This document shows positions 1 to 14,160 of a DNA stretch of 64,000 bases, piece after piece (the first letter of the stretch is position 1; each line of letters starts with the position of its first letter). The DNA lies in the NCBI RefSeq assembly GCF_051020975.1, contig NC_135037.1, positions 4,650,001 to 4,714,000 of the forward strand, given 5' to 3'. A program made the position numbers and the translations under genes. This stretch comes from Osmia lignaria lignaria. Its lineage: Eukaryota; Arthropoda; Insecta; Hymenoptera; Megachilidae. Under the pieces are notes generated by a model that made no database searches, was not told the DNA's origin, and saw only the letters and a program-made list of their open reading frames with translations.

Positions 1-2690
1 ACCATCGATCCTTTCACAGCCGTATTTTACTTCATGGAATGTCCTACTTCGCGAATGCACTCGAATCAATGAAAACTATCATCCCCAACAGACAGGTTAC
101 AAATTATTTTATAATTAGTACAGAAAATACAATGGCAACCGATGAGATGCAATAAAAAGTGTATCCTCGTGCAACCCTACTTTTACACTTTGAAACGTAG
201 TATTAACGTTCAGAGTTCAGATAAAGTGCAATAAAAATAAATAATAAAAATAAACTGCCTGTGAAACTCGCAGCTAGATCCGATGAGTAAGGTGATATTT
301 CCTGCGCTTGAAACTTTAAATTGATACGATCTTCGAAGCGAACTGAAGACGATTTTAAAACTTCGGAAAATTGTTTCTGCTCGTTCAATAAAAATGTCTT
401 AATTTCAATCTGAGCGACGTAAATTGATCCACCGTAGCTTATCCCAGTTATTTACTAGCCGCAGCTCGTATTCCCTCAATCTTTCGCGGGACGCCTTGCG
501 CTGGAAACGGGAGTGTCGTGTCGCTGCGTTAGCACGATAAATTTTCTGCAGATACGGAAACGGTATCGGCGGATTTTGCGCTTCGTTTGATCGGATAAGC
601 GGCCACGATTACGCGAACCGAGCGCATACGGATCCTCCGACATTTCCAATCTGACCCAATTCAATTTGCCGAACAATCTACAGGGACTTACCGTCCCTTC
701 TGCGATAAATCTGTTGTACATCATTCGTGAAAAACGTTCTAGTTGTCCGGCTGTTCGTTAATTCGTACGTCGGCACTGTTCGATTCGATGTTTAACGCGG
801 ATCGGAAAATCAATGGCTAAAAATATGCACCGACTAAACGGATTTGTTTATGAACACGAATGATTCGCATCGCAGAATACGGAATACGGGGAAGCGTTTA
901 TTTCGCGTGAATGAGTCGTTTATTGATATTGATTATTGAGAGGCTATTGATATCTTATTGATACCTAATGATATGGATAATATGGATATTAATTGGATGG
1001 GACATTAATCGGGTTTGGTTGTGTACATTACCGAGCATGGTAGGCTTTCCCCATGGAAAATGTCAAAAATTTCAGGGAAAACATGAAAAAAGTAAGTAGA
1101 AGAAACCGATATTTGTCAGACAGTCAGATTTTCATCGATCTTTGTCTTTGTCAATGATTGATTAACATATAGCGAAACAATTTCAAAAACCTAACAATGT
1201 AAAAAAATAATATACCATAAAATAATTTTGAAAAACACTGAAAATGGTTTTTACAATGGGTGACCTTTTCGCCCATATAATTCTGTATAGCGGAAACAAA
1301 ACTGACCAAAGAGTTTCAGCGGAACAAAAGAGTCAATCGTATTTTTATGATCCAATTACTTTGTTAGCCAGCTAAAAAGTGTAACCGTTTCAGTTAAAGC
1401 AAAATGAAATCATCTGATGTAGCAAACGTTCAACATATACAATTTTGTCTACTTTTCAATTATAAATAAGAGAAAGAAAAATATTAAGACAAAATAACAA
1501 CAGAATCGATTTGAACTCAGGTAATGGGAGAATATCGGAAAAAGGTATCAAAAAATCAATGTTTCGGATATGGCCGGATACAGATGATTCTTTAACGTGA
1601 CGAAACACAGGTCCCGAGCAAATCTGTCGAATAAAAATCAAACGTGCATGAAATCCAGATGCGTTTCCCTGCGGCTTGCCAAACCGAATGTTCCCCGATG
1701 GAGGTATAGCGGGGAAAAAAGTCGATCGGGTAGCATCGTTGTGAAACGGACAGGGTGGTGACCGAGAGAAAGGGGTGATAGACAACGCGAGCGTGGTTGA
1801 TTTCGCTAAACGGTGGTCGAGATTTGTGCGCAGCTGGCGCGACTTCGCATGGAAAATATTTGTTTTGTCGACCAAACGGACGAGCAGACGAACGATGGGA
1901 GACGCGACGAACGACGTGTAAATCACAGAATTTTCTACTGACACATTGTGTTATGCGTCGGTGAAAAATGGAATTTTCGGTTGACAGATTCGTTCCTTTC
2001 GAATGTAAATTAACAACATTTAGCTCATGACAGGCTCAGTGTACTGACATTTTTCTGCCAAGAATTATATCATCGAAGAAAGCAATTTTGCTTTTAAAAT
2101 TCTAGCTAGATCCAAAAGCTATCTAATGATTTATAAGATAGTTCTCGATGATGCTTTCTTGAAAACGGAAACGCATTTTAATTACTTGCTTTGTAAATTA
2201 ACTCTCAGATCTTTAGCAAATTAGAAGAACGAAGAGAAGGTATCTTGATCGAAGAGTTTCTTTGGTACTCGACGATCGTTAATTAGAAATTTCTTTGACC
2301 GAACGTGAAATTTAAACTTCCGGGCTTATTTCATCCGGTACCATTCAGTCGCAGAGAAAGGAACATTTCCAAGCTTTTCATTCGGTGTAATTAGGTTCCG
2401 TAGAAAGAGAATATGTATAACTTTCATACAATTAAAAGGCAAACTTATTCATTTGTTTCTGCAGACTCTTGAAAAAGAAACTTTTTAAGCAAATTGATCC
2501 TTTTCTAAGTAGCTGTTAAATGAATTAGTAGAGAAAATGAAAATTTGATCCTTTCTTGTAAATGAAATTTGAAAGGTACCATTTCAATTCTTACAGAATT
2601 GCATATTTTGTAAAATTATTGGCCTTTAAATCAGAAAATTATTTTTGGAAGCTTCTATGATGTAGCTTATAAAATTACTAAAAGTGTGCT
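1..2690. other. No gene seen: AT-rich intronic or intergenic DNA
   Basis: No ORF here has protein-like composition joined to splice sites or a good start context. The longest is a minus-strand frame of 162 codons at 1,456-1,944, which matches no family I know and could be chance in a locally GC-richer patch. A second GC-richer patch at 480-720 also has an open minus frame with no recognisable product. I see no RNA gene and no clear transposon here. Confidence 0.5.
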
Positions 2691-2693
2691 TTA

Positions 2694-2782
2694 ACCCGAA
2701 AATGTCGGGTCGGCTCGGGTCGACTCGGTTTGGTTCGGGACTTGGATCGGCTTAAATCGGAACGGATCGGGTACCCGAAAGT
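2694..2782 (+). repeat. CCCGA-family dispersed repeat, copy A (fragment)
   Basis: This short tract is made of degenerate (A/T)CGGGTCGG units and ends in a gggtacccga box. It matches the same units and box at 34.83-35.12, 37.17-37.37 and 38.48-38.60 kb. The left terminus seen in those copies is not recognisable, so it is probably a truncated copy. Family assignment is by eye. Confidence 0.55.
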
Positions 2783-5700
2783 ATAGATATGCAAGAACTC
2801 GAAAATTTCAGGTTCCCGGAATTATTACTCGTTAATTACAGTATAATTGAATTTAATATAAATGATGTACATATGCAGATTTCAAAAAGTAGCCAGGTAC
2901 ATAAATGTCAAGAAATTGCATCGTTGTTTCACGCAACTGGTCACGAGAACGAAAGAATGATGGTCGATTTTTTCAGAATGCATACGTTTCCGCTACGTTG
3001 TTCTTGAAAAGGATTGCATTCTTGACTGCCTCAGGTGGATGAAAAGCTCACGCATTGTTGTGGAATCTTGCATTACACTCCGCCGCATTTACCTCTTTTT
3101 CTACCTACAGTTGAAACTCCTTACACGTTCGTGCACTTTTATAAAGAACCACCAACGAGAAACATCGAGATACTCCAACAGATTCCCGATCCAGCCAACC
3201 TTTTACAACTTTCGAAGATGCTCTCGGAAAGTTCGCAGAACGTTGATGAATATTAATCTCAAGTTTCGAGTTGGGAAAGGAAATCTCCTGCGGAGAGACG
3301 TTTTTCGGTATCGGTAATATTGATCTTCGCGAAGTCGCATTTGCATGAAGAGCCGGAAATTGTGAGGAAGTTTACGCGGAGAATTGTAAATTGTTAATAC
3401 ATTATCGTCGTTGATAATTTTCTAAGTTAATATTTCATCATTCTAACTTAATATTTTAAACGTTTAAGAAATTCATAGACTATATAAAAATTATTACAAA
3501 TACTTTTAAAAGCGGATCAGAAAATTTCTAAATTCCTAATTTTCTAATCTCATAAATTCCTAATTATCCAAATTTTCAATTTTCAATTTCTAGGTTTCCA
3601 GATTTCCAAATATCTAAATTCCGCCTTTGTAAATTTGTAAATTTCTAAAAATCCAAATTCCGACATTATAAATTTTCAAATCTCTAATTTCCACTTCCCA
3701 ATTTTCCAAATTTCCAAAATAAACCACTGCTATTCAAACACACTAACTGACACCCTCTCTCATTACGTAATCTACACAAACACCCATTTCGTGTTTTCTC
3801 ACTCTGTGAAATCCGGTTAAAGTGTCGTCAATCAGTCAAACATTCAATCGTGTACGAATCGCTCGTAAAAGTCGGTCAGTAGCGTAATTTTTCATCGCTT
3901 TGACGGGTGACTGTTCATCGAGAGAGGTGGCAAACTTTCCAAACGGTTTCGACGTGCAGAATCCAAGCGTCGGGATGCGCATCGCGACGTCGAGGACTCG
4001 CTCGAAGTCGGCATTAAGTTGTCCATGCGTCAAATTCTGTCTGCAGGGTCGGGCAGACCCGGCATGAATACCAAACAGTCACCGGCTTTTGCTGCGAAAC
4101 GCTCGAAGACGAATGTCCGCGCGCATTCGCTGTAAATTCCACGACTCTGTCGTGAATTCCAACGGAATTCCGCGACTGCTCGTCATCGAATGCGAGTCCT
4201 CGATTTTCAGGGACTGGCTACATCGAACGACTTCGTTTAGTTGCCTTTTTACTCGATGAACCGCGTTTCCATCCATTAACGTATTCATCGATTATTCCAT
4301 GAAACTGCTGCTGCTATTCTGTTCCGTTCTTTTGTATTCTTTTTTACGTTTCCCTATTCTATATTTTGTTACTTTCTGTGACGACCAAAAATTTTCATGT
4401 TCAGAGGACATTTTTTGCTACGATCTTGAATTTTTAATCTAGATTTTTAAGGGTATTTTTCATAAAATATGAGGAATAATTATTTATTCAATCGTTGAAT
4501 AAGTAAAACTCATAATGCACCGATGCACTTTTATTATTAGTGATAAAGCGACTTTTATTTTTTTATTTTGCTTTAAATATAACATAATCATTTTTTGAAT
4601 AAAGTAATAAATATAATCCACAATAATATCTTTCTTAATATTTTAACCCTTCCACCCCAATATCATTATATTCCACTGGCATACAATTTATTTTGGTTGA
4701 GAATTATTTTTTATGAAACTTCAACAAATAATTCTATAGGATAAATATAAAGCTCGTTCATGAATGTATCCTTACCTTCTCATCGGATATTTTTGATGAA
4801 ATACGAAATTATTTATTTATTTATTGAGATTTTTTCAGCGTACAGACGCAGAGGTTGTAATTTGGAATTTTATACCTGTATGCAACTGTGAATATTTGTA
4901 TGATATCAATCTATTTCTACTTTGATTTTCGAGCGATTCATCGATGCATATGGACGCATCGTATATTTTCTCTAAGGATATTTTTCATGAAATATGGAAG
5001 TATTTATTTATACATTGAGGTCTCTCCAGCATGTAGGTGCAATTATTGTAAATTTACCATTTTTTTTATTCATCGAGGGTGTTATAAATACTTGTGTAGA
5101 TTTCATTTCGATTTTCAAGCACTATTTATTTAGGTCCTTTTGACGCACAAATGCAGTTGCATTTATGCAATTTTATAATCACAGCCAACCTACTTTTAGT
5201 CTGATTTTAAAAGGTTACATCGCTTCTCATAAGGATATTTCTATCTTTTGTACAGATTATTTTGCAAAAAAAACGTTCCTTTTTAGTAGAAGCTTCTCAG
5301 GTCGCATTGACGTTCGATTTTACACTGTGTCTGACTCGTCGATAACGTATTTACTTCGTATCGTAGAGAAGAAACGTGGAAACAACAGAGAGAGGAAAAG
5401 GCGAGTTCCCGACACTTTAGCTTTCTTGCTCTTTTTCATTCTCTTGGTATTTTTCCAAACTGTATTTTCTTTCTCTCTGCATCGTCGATCGGGCGTGGCC
5501 AGCATTTCGCTCCATGGAAACACACACATGTCTTATGTGTTGATCGTTGCATGGCTTTCGCATATCAAAGCGTGATGCACTTTTCGCGTTGTTACTCTTC
5601 CCTTCATATTTCCCTGTCTTTTCGCCGATTTCCTTTCTCACCGGTCTATGCTGCTTGTTCGTTGAGAATCACAGTCTCGTTCAGACATGGGCACTCTCAA

Positions 5701-8700
5701 AATAATATTATTTAAAATATTACTTCGTTTTCTATACACAATTGTGTTATTTCATTTCGTGAAATAATTTTTTTAAATAATCAAACTTTGTCACGTAATC
5801 TAAACAATAATATAAAATGAAAACATCTATAGCCTGAAGTTATTTTATTATATTTTTGTTTTCGTAAAAAATAAAAACTGTCGGTACAAAAAAAATCTTG
5901 GGTTAAAAAATCAAACCAACAAAGCAACGACTAAATGTTTCCGAATTTTCATAACGTTTAAACAAATATTTTAACTGCTTCGAATGGTATGCTTTTATTT
6001 TGTGTGGATGTTGGATATTTGAGAATTTTTATTTGCCTTCTGCTTCTGAAAGTTCCACGTACTATTGGCAGTTCGTGGTTGATATCGAGTCTACAATTAG
6101 AAAATACCTAAACCCAATAGTAGAGCTAATATTTGTTTTTTTAGAACTCGTGAAATATTTCAACGAAAATTTGGATTGCTTCGCAGCGTAGCAATTGCTT
6201 TTATCTTTTATTAAGGAAGAATTTTTGAGATGGGTCTAGATAAAAATGAATTAAAATTGATACCCATTAAAATTAAAGTATAATCATAATATTAATTGAA
6301 GCCTAGAATTTTTTAACTTTTAATTACAGCCCTCTGGGAATTAGAAATTGCATTGAAAACTATTTTGCATAAAAATTTCATGAAATTAAATTTATGGAAT
6401 ACAAGAATACAGTGTTATTAATTTAAAATTTAAATTTTCAAGTTAAAGACAATAAAACATGTGTTAAATAATTCGTAGTTGACAGATACAGTCTGCACGT
6501 TATAACGTTGTACAAAACAAGAACTCGATAAATTTGAGTGCACGAGCAGTATTAAACATTTATCCCGAGAATAACCGGAATTTTTTCCCTTCCAGACAGA
6601 AAGTTTGGTTCCAAAAACGTGTCCCACTGGATTAATTTAAAGCTACGCGTTTCACCGTGTTGTTTTTTAACTCCTGTCCTTGTACTCACTTCTGGACGAT
6701 ATATTTTTAGGAGTAGTGAAAAGAAAATATGGGTCGCGTAAAAACATCGGAATTTTGGGAGATTTTTGAGTATCGAATTTCACATCGACTGCAGTTGCAT
6801 CAAAACGCGTATGAACTCCAACGAAATTCCAGTGCATGTTTTCGATGATTAAATAAAAATGAAGAGATAAATGGAACTTTAAATGAGAAGCTAATGAATT
6901 GATTCAGAATTAATCGACAGAATGTTATGTTCGATTTTACGTCAAATTGTATCAAGCAAGATGAACGAGCCTGGTTCAAACTAAAAGTGCATATATCTAT
7001 TGATTTATGGATTTATCACAGGGTAGGTTTAAACCGCTCACGGTATTGAAGTAATAAATATAAATTACATGAAGGTATCGGACGATAGAAGGCACTAACA
7101 TAAATTTTGAAGGTTCAGGAAAAAGTTAAAGTAGAAAATTCTTTGACTTTATTTTTGAAGAACTTAAAGTTGAAATTGCACTAAATCCAAAATAGATCAA
7201 GCAAAAATCACAAAATAGCGTAATTAACTAATTAAATCAATTTGAAAATATTTGAAAATTTTAAACAAAATATTAGTAAATAAGCTAAGATTAAAATTAT
7301 CACTTGGAATCGTGGAAAAATTTCAAATTAACATTTCTTTATAATTAACTAATTTTAATTTAGCAAACGCAAGTGAATTGTAAATTAATCGTAATGTAAT
7401 TATGGATTAGAAATAGAATCGCTGCATTTCATGCCATGACTAAACAATAGATTATAATTAGCGTATAGTAATTTCGAACGGGCACCGTTGTCTAATTAGC
7501 CGAGTCTAATTACTTATTACAGGATAACGCAAATAATTTCGAGTTCGATCGGTCTTTCATTTTGCCTGATTATCATCGCGACTGCCTGTGATAAATACAG
7601 GGCAACGCCAACATAGTTACAGTATTCACGATTAAGGATCGCCAGTATATTGTATTGAACCAATATCATCAATCAATATTACTGGTCGAATATTCTGTTA
7701 ACGTTCTGATATATTCTATATAAAATTTTTGGGCAAACTCTGTTCTCCTTAGATTTATATGGCCCAAAATGAAAATTATATTATTAAGAGCACAAATAAA
7801 GTACAATACATTTTACTGTTATTCAATTTTCAAGCGACTTTTCAAATACACAAAAGCACGGAAAAATATTCAAATTAAAAGTATTGTAACTAAGAATATT
7901 TGAATATTAATAAATTTCAAAAAATAACAATTATATTGAGAAGTCATTGGAGAATTTTGATGACTAAAACAAAGGGTGTGTATAGAATAATTATGTAAGC
8001 GTAAAATAAAGATTCTCCTTGAAACCAGTAAAGCAAGTAATAAAGAAATTTTTTCTCAGCAAAAGAATTAAATATCCTATAATCTTTTAAACCTACTCGA
8101 GTGAACAAGAATGAAGAGGATAATATTTCTACGTTTATTAAAGAAAAGTTAATCAGTAAGGTCAGCTTACATAAACAATGAAAAGTAAGAAAAATTGCAA
8201 TTAGAATCTGTAAATGAATAATCCGAGCAGAGAACGTTCAATCTGAGAAAACACAAGAGGGTTGGATGCTAGAGGGTCTGGGACGGTTTCCATAGAGCCG
8301 TCACTGCTCGGTATACAGCACCGCCGAGGATTAAATTCCGTTCACAAGCCTGCCCTGCTAACCCTTTCGAATCTGCATGAAATTAACGCGAAGTTTACCG
8401 ACCAACCTCTATCCCGCTTGGAGAGAAAGTTACCTGAGAGCTTAAGGGAATTCAAGAGGAAATAGGCGCGCGTCTACATCGAGTTTCCGGTTGCTTTTTT
8501 CAATACAATATGCATCATCAATTTTCTTGCATTTTTTATCTTCTAGAAAATTACTTAATCACTTAAAGATTAATTCTGATATCAAGTGCTTATATTTAAT
8601 TAAAATTATTGATAGCAGAATTAACATGTTCGCTGTCATATTCAATTCACTACGAATTTAAAAAAGAAATTCATTTATGCAAAGTAGCAAGCGAAAAGCA

Positions 8701-10340
8701 TAATTTTTTATTTAAATTTTCACTCTGCATGTCAATTAATAATTACTGTAACAAGAATATTAAAATAGAATATGTCACTGACCTTTGATGACGAAAGTGA
8801 AGAAATATGAACCATTAGTATTGCACTGAAAACCCCTGAAATACAAATAGAAAATAGTTAATAAATAATCTATGTGCTACGAATATATAAATTTTAATTA
8901 TTGTCATTGCGCTATTGATTTAGATAACAATTAATCCATCCATCCCCATTCGAAGGTTAAATTTGAAATCACACAATCTTTCTTTTTAAATATTGTAGGA
9001 AGATAGATATTAATTTAATATCTGGAATGTACATAAAACACGAAACGAATAACTAAGAGAAAAATTGTTTCCTTAATACTAGAGCTGAGCAACAAAAAGC
9101 ACAGCAGCCACGACGACAGAGACATGAAATTATTTAAAAGGATATATCTTAAAAGAGGAAAACGTTTCTCGTTGTCACACTTTATGAATATATAAAGGAT
9201 ATCTACTCGTCCGAACAAATATGATAAAGACTGTGTTACCTGAAAGATGAGCATAAAAGTAGCGTGATATAACAGGATGTTTGCGCTTTAGAAGATTTAA
9301 AAGTCCACGTTGTACTGTCTCTCACATTATAAGGCATCAAGCGTATAATTTGGACAAATGGTGGCCCGTATTTTGCTCAAGCAGCGTGTACAAACGGACC
9401 GATTTATTTTTATTTCCACGATTCGACTATGCCGCTTAATGGGAAAACTACGCATTCAGATAACACGATCGTTGTAATGGAACGTTAAAAAAAGCAACGC
9501 GAATGTAGTTGGTAATTAAATTAATTGAACGAAAGGCACTTCGAAAAGGCTTTAATTGCAAATGGCTCTTTAAGTACCAAAATTATTAGAACTGAAAAAT
9601 ATTTTTAAAAATTGAGATAAAATATCTGAACAGTGGTTCACTTGAAGCATTAAATTAAAAATTACTCTTTTAAATATTACTTTATATTACAGAAAATAAT
9701 TCGAGTAAAGAGAAGTTATTAATTGTGCTGGAAATTTCATATGTTCTACTTTAATTGGCTACTCTAGAACGATGACACAGCATTGCAAAAAGGTTAAAAC
9801 TCGTCGCAGCGAGAAGTTGAAATCTCGTGTCCAAGAAACTGAACGGAGATGAATGTGAAATTAGTTCAGGACTGGCAAATCCCTCGTGGATGAACCTTAC
9901 AAGCTAGTGTGTTCTCATCACCCGGATATGCTTGCATAGCAGAACTGTTTCGAAACGAGTTTCTTCGAAGATAATAGAAAATTTTACTCCATAATTATAT
10001 GCAAAGAAATCTAATTCACATGAGCAGACTAACCTTCTCATTATAGTATGATGTATCTTTTTAACGAATATAATAAAAAATTCTTTTATGCACCCAAAAA
10101 CATTGAATTAAAAAATCTGATATTAATAAAGTACAAAGTAACAAAAATTATATAGATCAAAAAATATGATTGGAAATTTAATATAAACTGTACTGAGAAA
10201 TATAATAGAAAGATTGATAAATATAAACTATTATTCTTATAACTAACCGTAAAACTCTTATACAAGGTAAACCCTTTCCTTTCAGAAAAGCCATATTTTT
10301 TTATAGTAGTAATACAAGGTTTTCATTAAAATTCTTTATG
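2783..10340. other. No gene seen: non-coding, mostly AT-rich
   Basis: The stretch holds the low-complexity tract at 3.52-3.73 kb, listed separately, and GC-richer islands at about 3.84-4.27 and 8.25-8.47 kb. The second island has a plus-strand open frame of 67 codons ending TAG at 8,465 that lacks an ATG start. Nothing ties these frames to splice sites or a known protein. The rest is AT-rich sequence with many stops in all frames. Confidence 0.5.
3520..3725 (+). repeat. Degenerate short-period repeat (ttccaaat-like units)
   Basis: About 200 bp consist of loosely repeated 8-10 bp units such as aattcctaa, tttccaaat and aatttccaaa. The register drifts and there are many substitutions, so it is an aged low-complexity tract, not a clean microsatellite. 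Similar tracts occur at 36.41-36.51 kb (ctcaaaat units) and, in the complementary orientation, at 53.73-53.88 kb (ttggaatttt units). Confidence 0.6.
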
Positions 10341-10374
10341 AAACACTAAACAGTAAGAAAATGGCAAACGCGTG

Positions 10375-10467
10375 GATACAGACCGCGTCTGACTATAGAT
10401 AGACTGTTTCTACTTGCTCCGCAGTAGTACAAGTCAATCGTTGTGGCTCTCTCCATGGTCCGTCGTT
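10375..10467 (-). repeat. Decayed dispersed-repeat fragment
   Basis: The plus strand carries ggctctctccatggtccgtc at 10,445-10,464. This is close to the core of the inverted-pair family at 15.5 and 17.6 kb. Next to it lies ctacttgctccgcagtagta, which resembles sequence beside the repeat at 13.5 kb (ctacttgcacagtagtaca). The overlapping minus-strand open frame (10,346-10,723) is therefore better explained as repeat-derived than as a gene. Confidence 0.4.
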
Positions 10468-10723
10468 TCATCAATATTATTAAATAGTGAATCTTTTCTT
10501 CAATTTTTCTTAGTATTAAATTCTCAAATATTCTTCTACTAAAAAATGAATTAAATAAAATTTCTAATACCATTAATAACCAACATCGAGAAATGAAAGT
10601 GTTGTAATAATTCTTATCAAAATGCACCATACTAAACGAGATAATTTCCACAACGACATACACCGTGTTAAAAACAAACCACATTCCTGTACAGCTCATT
10701 AATTCGTAGCTCTTCAGAGTCAC

Positions 10724-13380
10724 GGTCCATTTCGTGCTTGATTAACGCGAGATTTGATGGAGGATGACAAATTTCTCATGGGGCCTTCATGCGCGACATT
10801 ACGTCCTCCTTGACCCGGTATCCAGACTGCATCCTGGCCCGGCATTCTGCCAACGAATTTCAGGTCGGAGGATTTTTCGAGGAGATTATAATGCAGTTAG
10901 AAGTAGGTGACACCGAGCAACGGTGAAAAGGAGAGAGGAAAATTCGGGAAAGAGAGGAAAAGAAGGGTGAAAACTGAGAAGCTTACGTTCCGACAACTTT
11001 CGTCGCTACGAGCCCTCGCGAAGCACGGAAACAGTTCCTTTCGTACTTGAAACTACGAAAAAGCTTTGCAACGATGTCGGTCTCGTGAATATTAATAACT
11101 ATTGTTACGAGTTCAGCGCGTATAATGGATCGTCTGAACCGTTAAATATCTCCTCTACGAATTTGCATCTTCTGCGCCGGTTCCGATACCGCCGCTATCG
11201 ACATTGCGAGACTTTTGGATAGGTAAACAACCGTTGGATCGATATTGGGAACATTTGGATTCAAAGTATTGCGTAACGGTCTCTGTTACGGATACCTGTT
11301 TCCCAGTTATTGTTGGAAAAAACATAAAACGTCGAATGATTATGCAACAACAACTTCATTGGGGTGAAAAGTATCTCTTCTTAGAGAATAGGAAAAAAAG
11401 TAAACGTTTGCTGGTAAAAAATAGATCTTCGTGCAAAAATGAATTGAAATAGACTGGAAGAGTTTAATTTATACGATTTTAAATTTAGATATTTGTTATC
11501 CTGAAAAGAATCTTTGCAAGCAGTCACTGATGGGAAAATCAATAGCAGTTCCACTAACGCGTGACACGGTAAATAACTCTTAAGGTATTTTCAATTGTAG
11601 AAAAGTTCTTCCATTAGCTGGGAAAATTACATTTTCTAACTTTTTATAAAAAAAGAATAACGATTCAATAGAGTGATATAGTGTATACTAATTAATGAAG
11701 AATTTTTAATTCATAAATATTAATTTCAATGTGTTTTAAATTAATTAAAATTATTCCAAGTGTATTAAGAATATGCCCTCCAGTAATGGAAGAAGGAGTT
11801 TGTAGGTAAAATTTAATCTACAGGAAAGTAGTGTCCGGTTCAAAGTACTTTATTGAATTCCAAAGGAACCGAACAAAGACGCATTAGAATTGTGAAAGAA
11901 AAGCAGACGAGAGAAATATCCTGTTGTTCTTCTTTCATGGATGGCTGAAATTCTAAAGAAAACGATTAATTCTGAGAACCCGGAATCGTTTTCGCTGGAC
12001 CGCTCGGCTTTCAAATTATGACATTAAAATCCTTTGAATTTCTCAGAGATTCATTTAATTTAATACCTCTTACTAACATTAATAATTTTTTTAATTGATA
12101 AAGACAATCTTACGTTCTTTTGTTTAATTGCAATTTGTGTTATATTAAAAGTTGATATTCGACAATTATTAATATAAAGAATTAATAAATAAATATTTTA
12201 TTGTAATTATTTCCACCATTTATTTGAGCATATTACACAGAGAAAAACTGAATACATAATAAAAGCAATTTAAATGGTGTTTAATTTTAGAAACATAAAC
12301 TGATGATGGATGAAGTTTAATAAGGGAGCAGCTTCTCATTAATAAACATACTAATAATTCCTGCATCAATAATTCAAAGCATGTACCTCAGTATACCGTG
12401 CATCGAAATTAATTTCAAATAATTCTCCTGATAATATATTTAACAGGTAAACACAGCAGATTTTTGTAAGTCTATCAACGTTGACTTTTATTCCAATACT
12501 GTATTCCTTTTAGGCTTTGAAACCGGTTTACTTAAAATTACCATTTTAGAATTTCGATAAGCTCTCAACGTCGTTACTATGATATGCTTTCGGTGCATTC
12601 TAGCATAGAAAATGAGATGGAAATAAGAAGAAGAATATAAAAAAAGGAAAACAGAATACATCAACGAAATATTGCATAATTTTCTATACAAACTATTGCG
12701 AAGTCACTATTAAAATGAACTGTGGCCAACTGTTATTAATATTTTTAATAAATTTCAGTGTAAATTGAAATTTAGCATAAAACTCTCAGACTTAATTTTA
12801 TTAATATTAATTAAATTTGATTAAGTACAGCAACAGCTAAAAATTGTACAAAATATGTACCCATCAAAATATAAATATATTGCTAAGAAACTGCTAGTAT
12901 AAAGCATAAAGAACACACGTGTCTAAATTTCCAGACAAAGTAACAATAGACAGTTACAAATCTGGAATCTCTCTGGTGAGCAACTGAAAACCACCATTTA
13001 CGAGTGAACATCACGGTCTGACTACAAGGATCTGCTTCTACTGTTACGATCGCCTACACACGTTACACATAAACTATCCAGAATGTTTGTTCTGCAGCTT
13101 CCTCCCTTCGTAACCACACAATAGTCGCGTGTTGCTTTCAACAACTCCGATAACACGAAGATTCAAAGATCACTCTTGTTATTCCGTTGTCTATGTGTTT
13201 TAACGGAATTCCATATTTTTAACAAAAATATTTTTCATCCTTGGAAAAACAAAACACGTGCCTCGCAATGATTGTCTAGAACGATGCCCTATATTTCAAT
13301 TTCTATAGTAGCTGAATAATCCTTCACTCGTAATAAAGAAATAAAAAAATAGTTAATAAAAATATAAAATTATTAATAAA
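10724..13380. other. No gene seen: non-coding
   Basis: A purine-rich island lies at about 10.92-10.99 kb, with a GC-richer patch up to about 11.2 kb. A plus-strand 82-codon frame at 11,204-11,452 has no ATG in good context, no splice sites and no recognisable family. The remainder is AT-rich with frequent stops. A sequence like ctgactacaaggatctgctt near 13.02 kb may be another very diverged repeat fragment. Confidence 0.45.
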
Positions 13381-13382
13381 TA

Positions 13383-13530
13383 ATTCTTTTCTCAATTTAC
13401 TTTTAATATTAATATCGATAAAATTAAGGTTTTGGGAATTTCTCTCGAGAGAAACCCACTGTGCTCGATACTCTATGTATATGTCTGACCAATTTCGAGT
13501 TGTTCTACTTGCACAGTAGTACATCATAAC
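13383..13530 (-). repeat. AATTCTC-family dispersed repeat, copy 1 (minus orientation)
   Basis: On the plus strand this copy reads ctcaatttacttttaatatt, then aatatcgataaaattaaggt. It aligns by eye with copies at 19.03, 28.74 (inverted) and 50.66 kb (inverted). The minus-strand conceptual translation contains NSQNLNF followed by INIKS, a peptide pattern shared by the copies at 13.4 and 19.0 kb. It could be relic transposon coding sequence or just a conserved non-coding core read through. Confidence 0.6.
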
Positions 13531-13870
13531 ATGCAGCTCAGCACTTTAACTACCATACTCAATTGACTGAAAAATTTTTCAACTAATAATTTCATTGTCA
13601 ATAAATGTAACCTATCATTTTGTATAATATCTAATTTGTTTATTGAACATATTTTCCAATATTAAAAAAATAAAAACAAAATGAATAACATACCCCTACA
13701 AAAACTCATCACATCACGAACTTAAGAATACAACAGTTTGTTCAATACGAAAACTTGGTAACAAAATAAAAAAGTTGGCAAAGAAAATCAAAGCTGAATT
13801 CGACCAAGTCTCCGTTAGTTGTTCGTATATCTCCTAGAATCCACCCCGTTTCACCATAAACGTCTGTCCG
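13531..13870. other. No gene seen: AT-rich
   Basis: Short AT-rich segment between a repeat copy and a GC-richer island. No open frame, repeat unit or RNA-like structure that I can support. Confidence 0.5.
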
Positions 13871-14160
13871 ACTCCTCTTGATACGTTTACACCTTGTGTC
13901 GCGAAAGCTCGGCAACATGTTTACGTTTCACCTCCGTCGTTTGCCACAAACGCTACAAAAGCTTTCGACACCGGCGACGATACACGTGCCTCTAATAAAT
14001 TTGTCGCGTTGCCGCGCACCTTTGATAACAGTTTCACAGGAAGTCCTGCGGCAGAGCCGACTTTTGACGCTCCCTGATTTTTGACCAGAGCGACGACATA
14101 ATTACTCCCGGGAAACTTGATTTTCGCGGCCAAAGCCCCCGACACCTTTTCAATTTCATC
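13871..14160 (-). other. GC-richer island with an open minus-strand frame (uncertain coding)
   Basis: From about 14,160 to 13,921 the minus strand stays open for about 80 codons, with a balanced protein-like composition rich in Ala, Val, Lys and Ser. It runs from a TGA upstream to a TAA. There is no ATG in the frame (a GTG is the only conventional alternative), no convincing acceptor, and the plus strand is also open over much of the same stretch. It could be an isolated exon, a conserved non-coding island or chance. I do not recognise the sequence. Confidence 0.2.

Noticed and set aside
1456..1944. 162-codon minus-strand open frame
   Set aside because: No recognisable domain, mixed composition typical of chance translation in a GC-richer patch, and no splice or promoter support.
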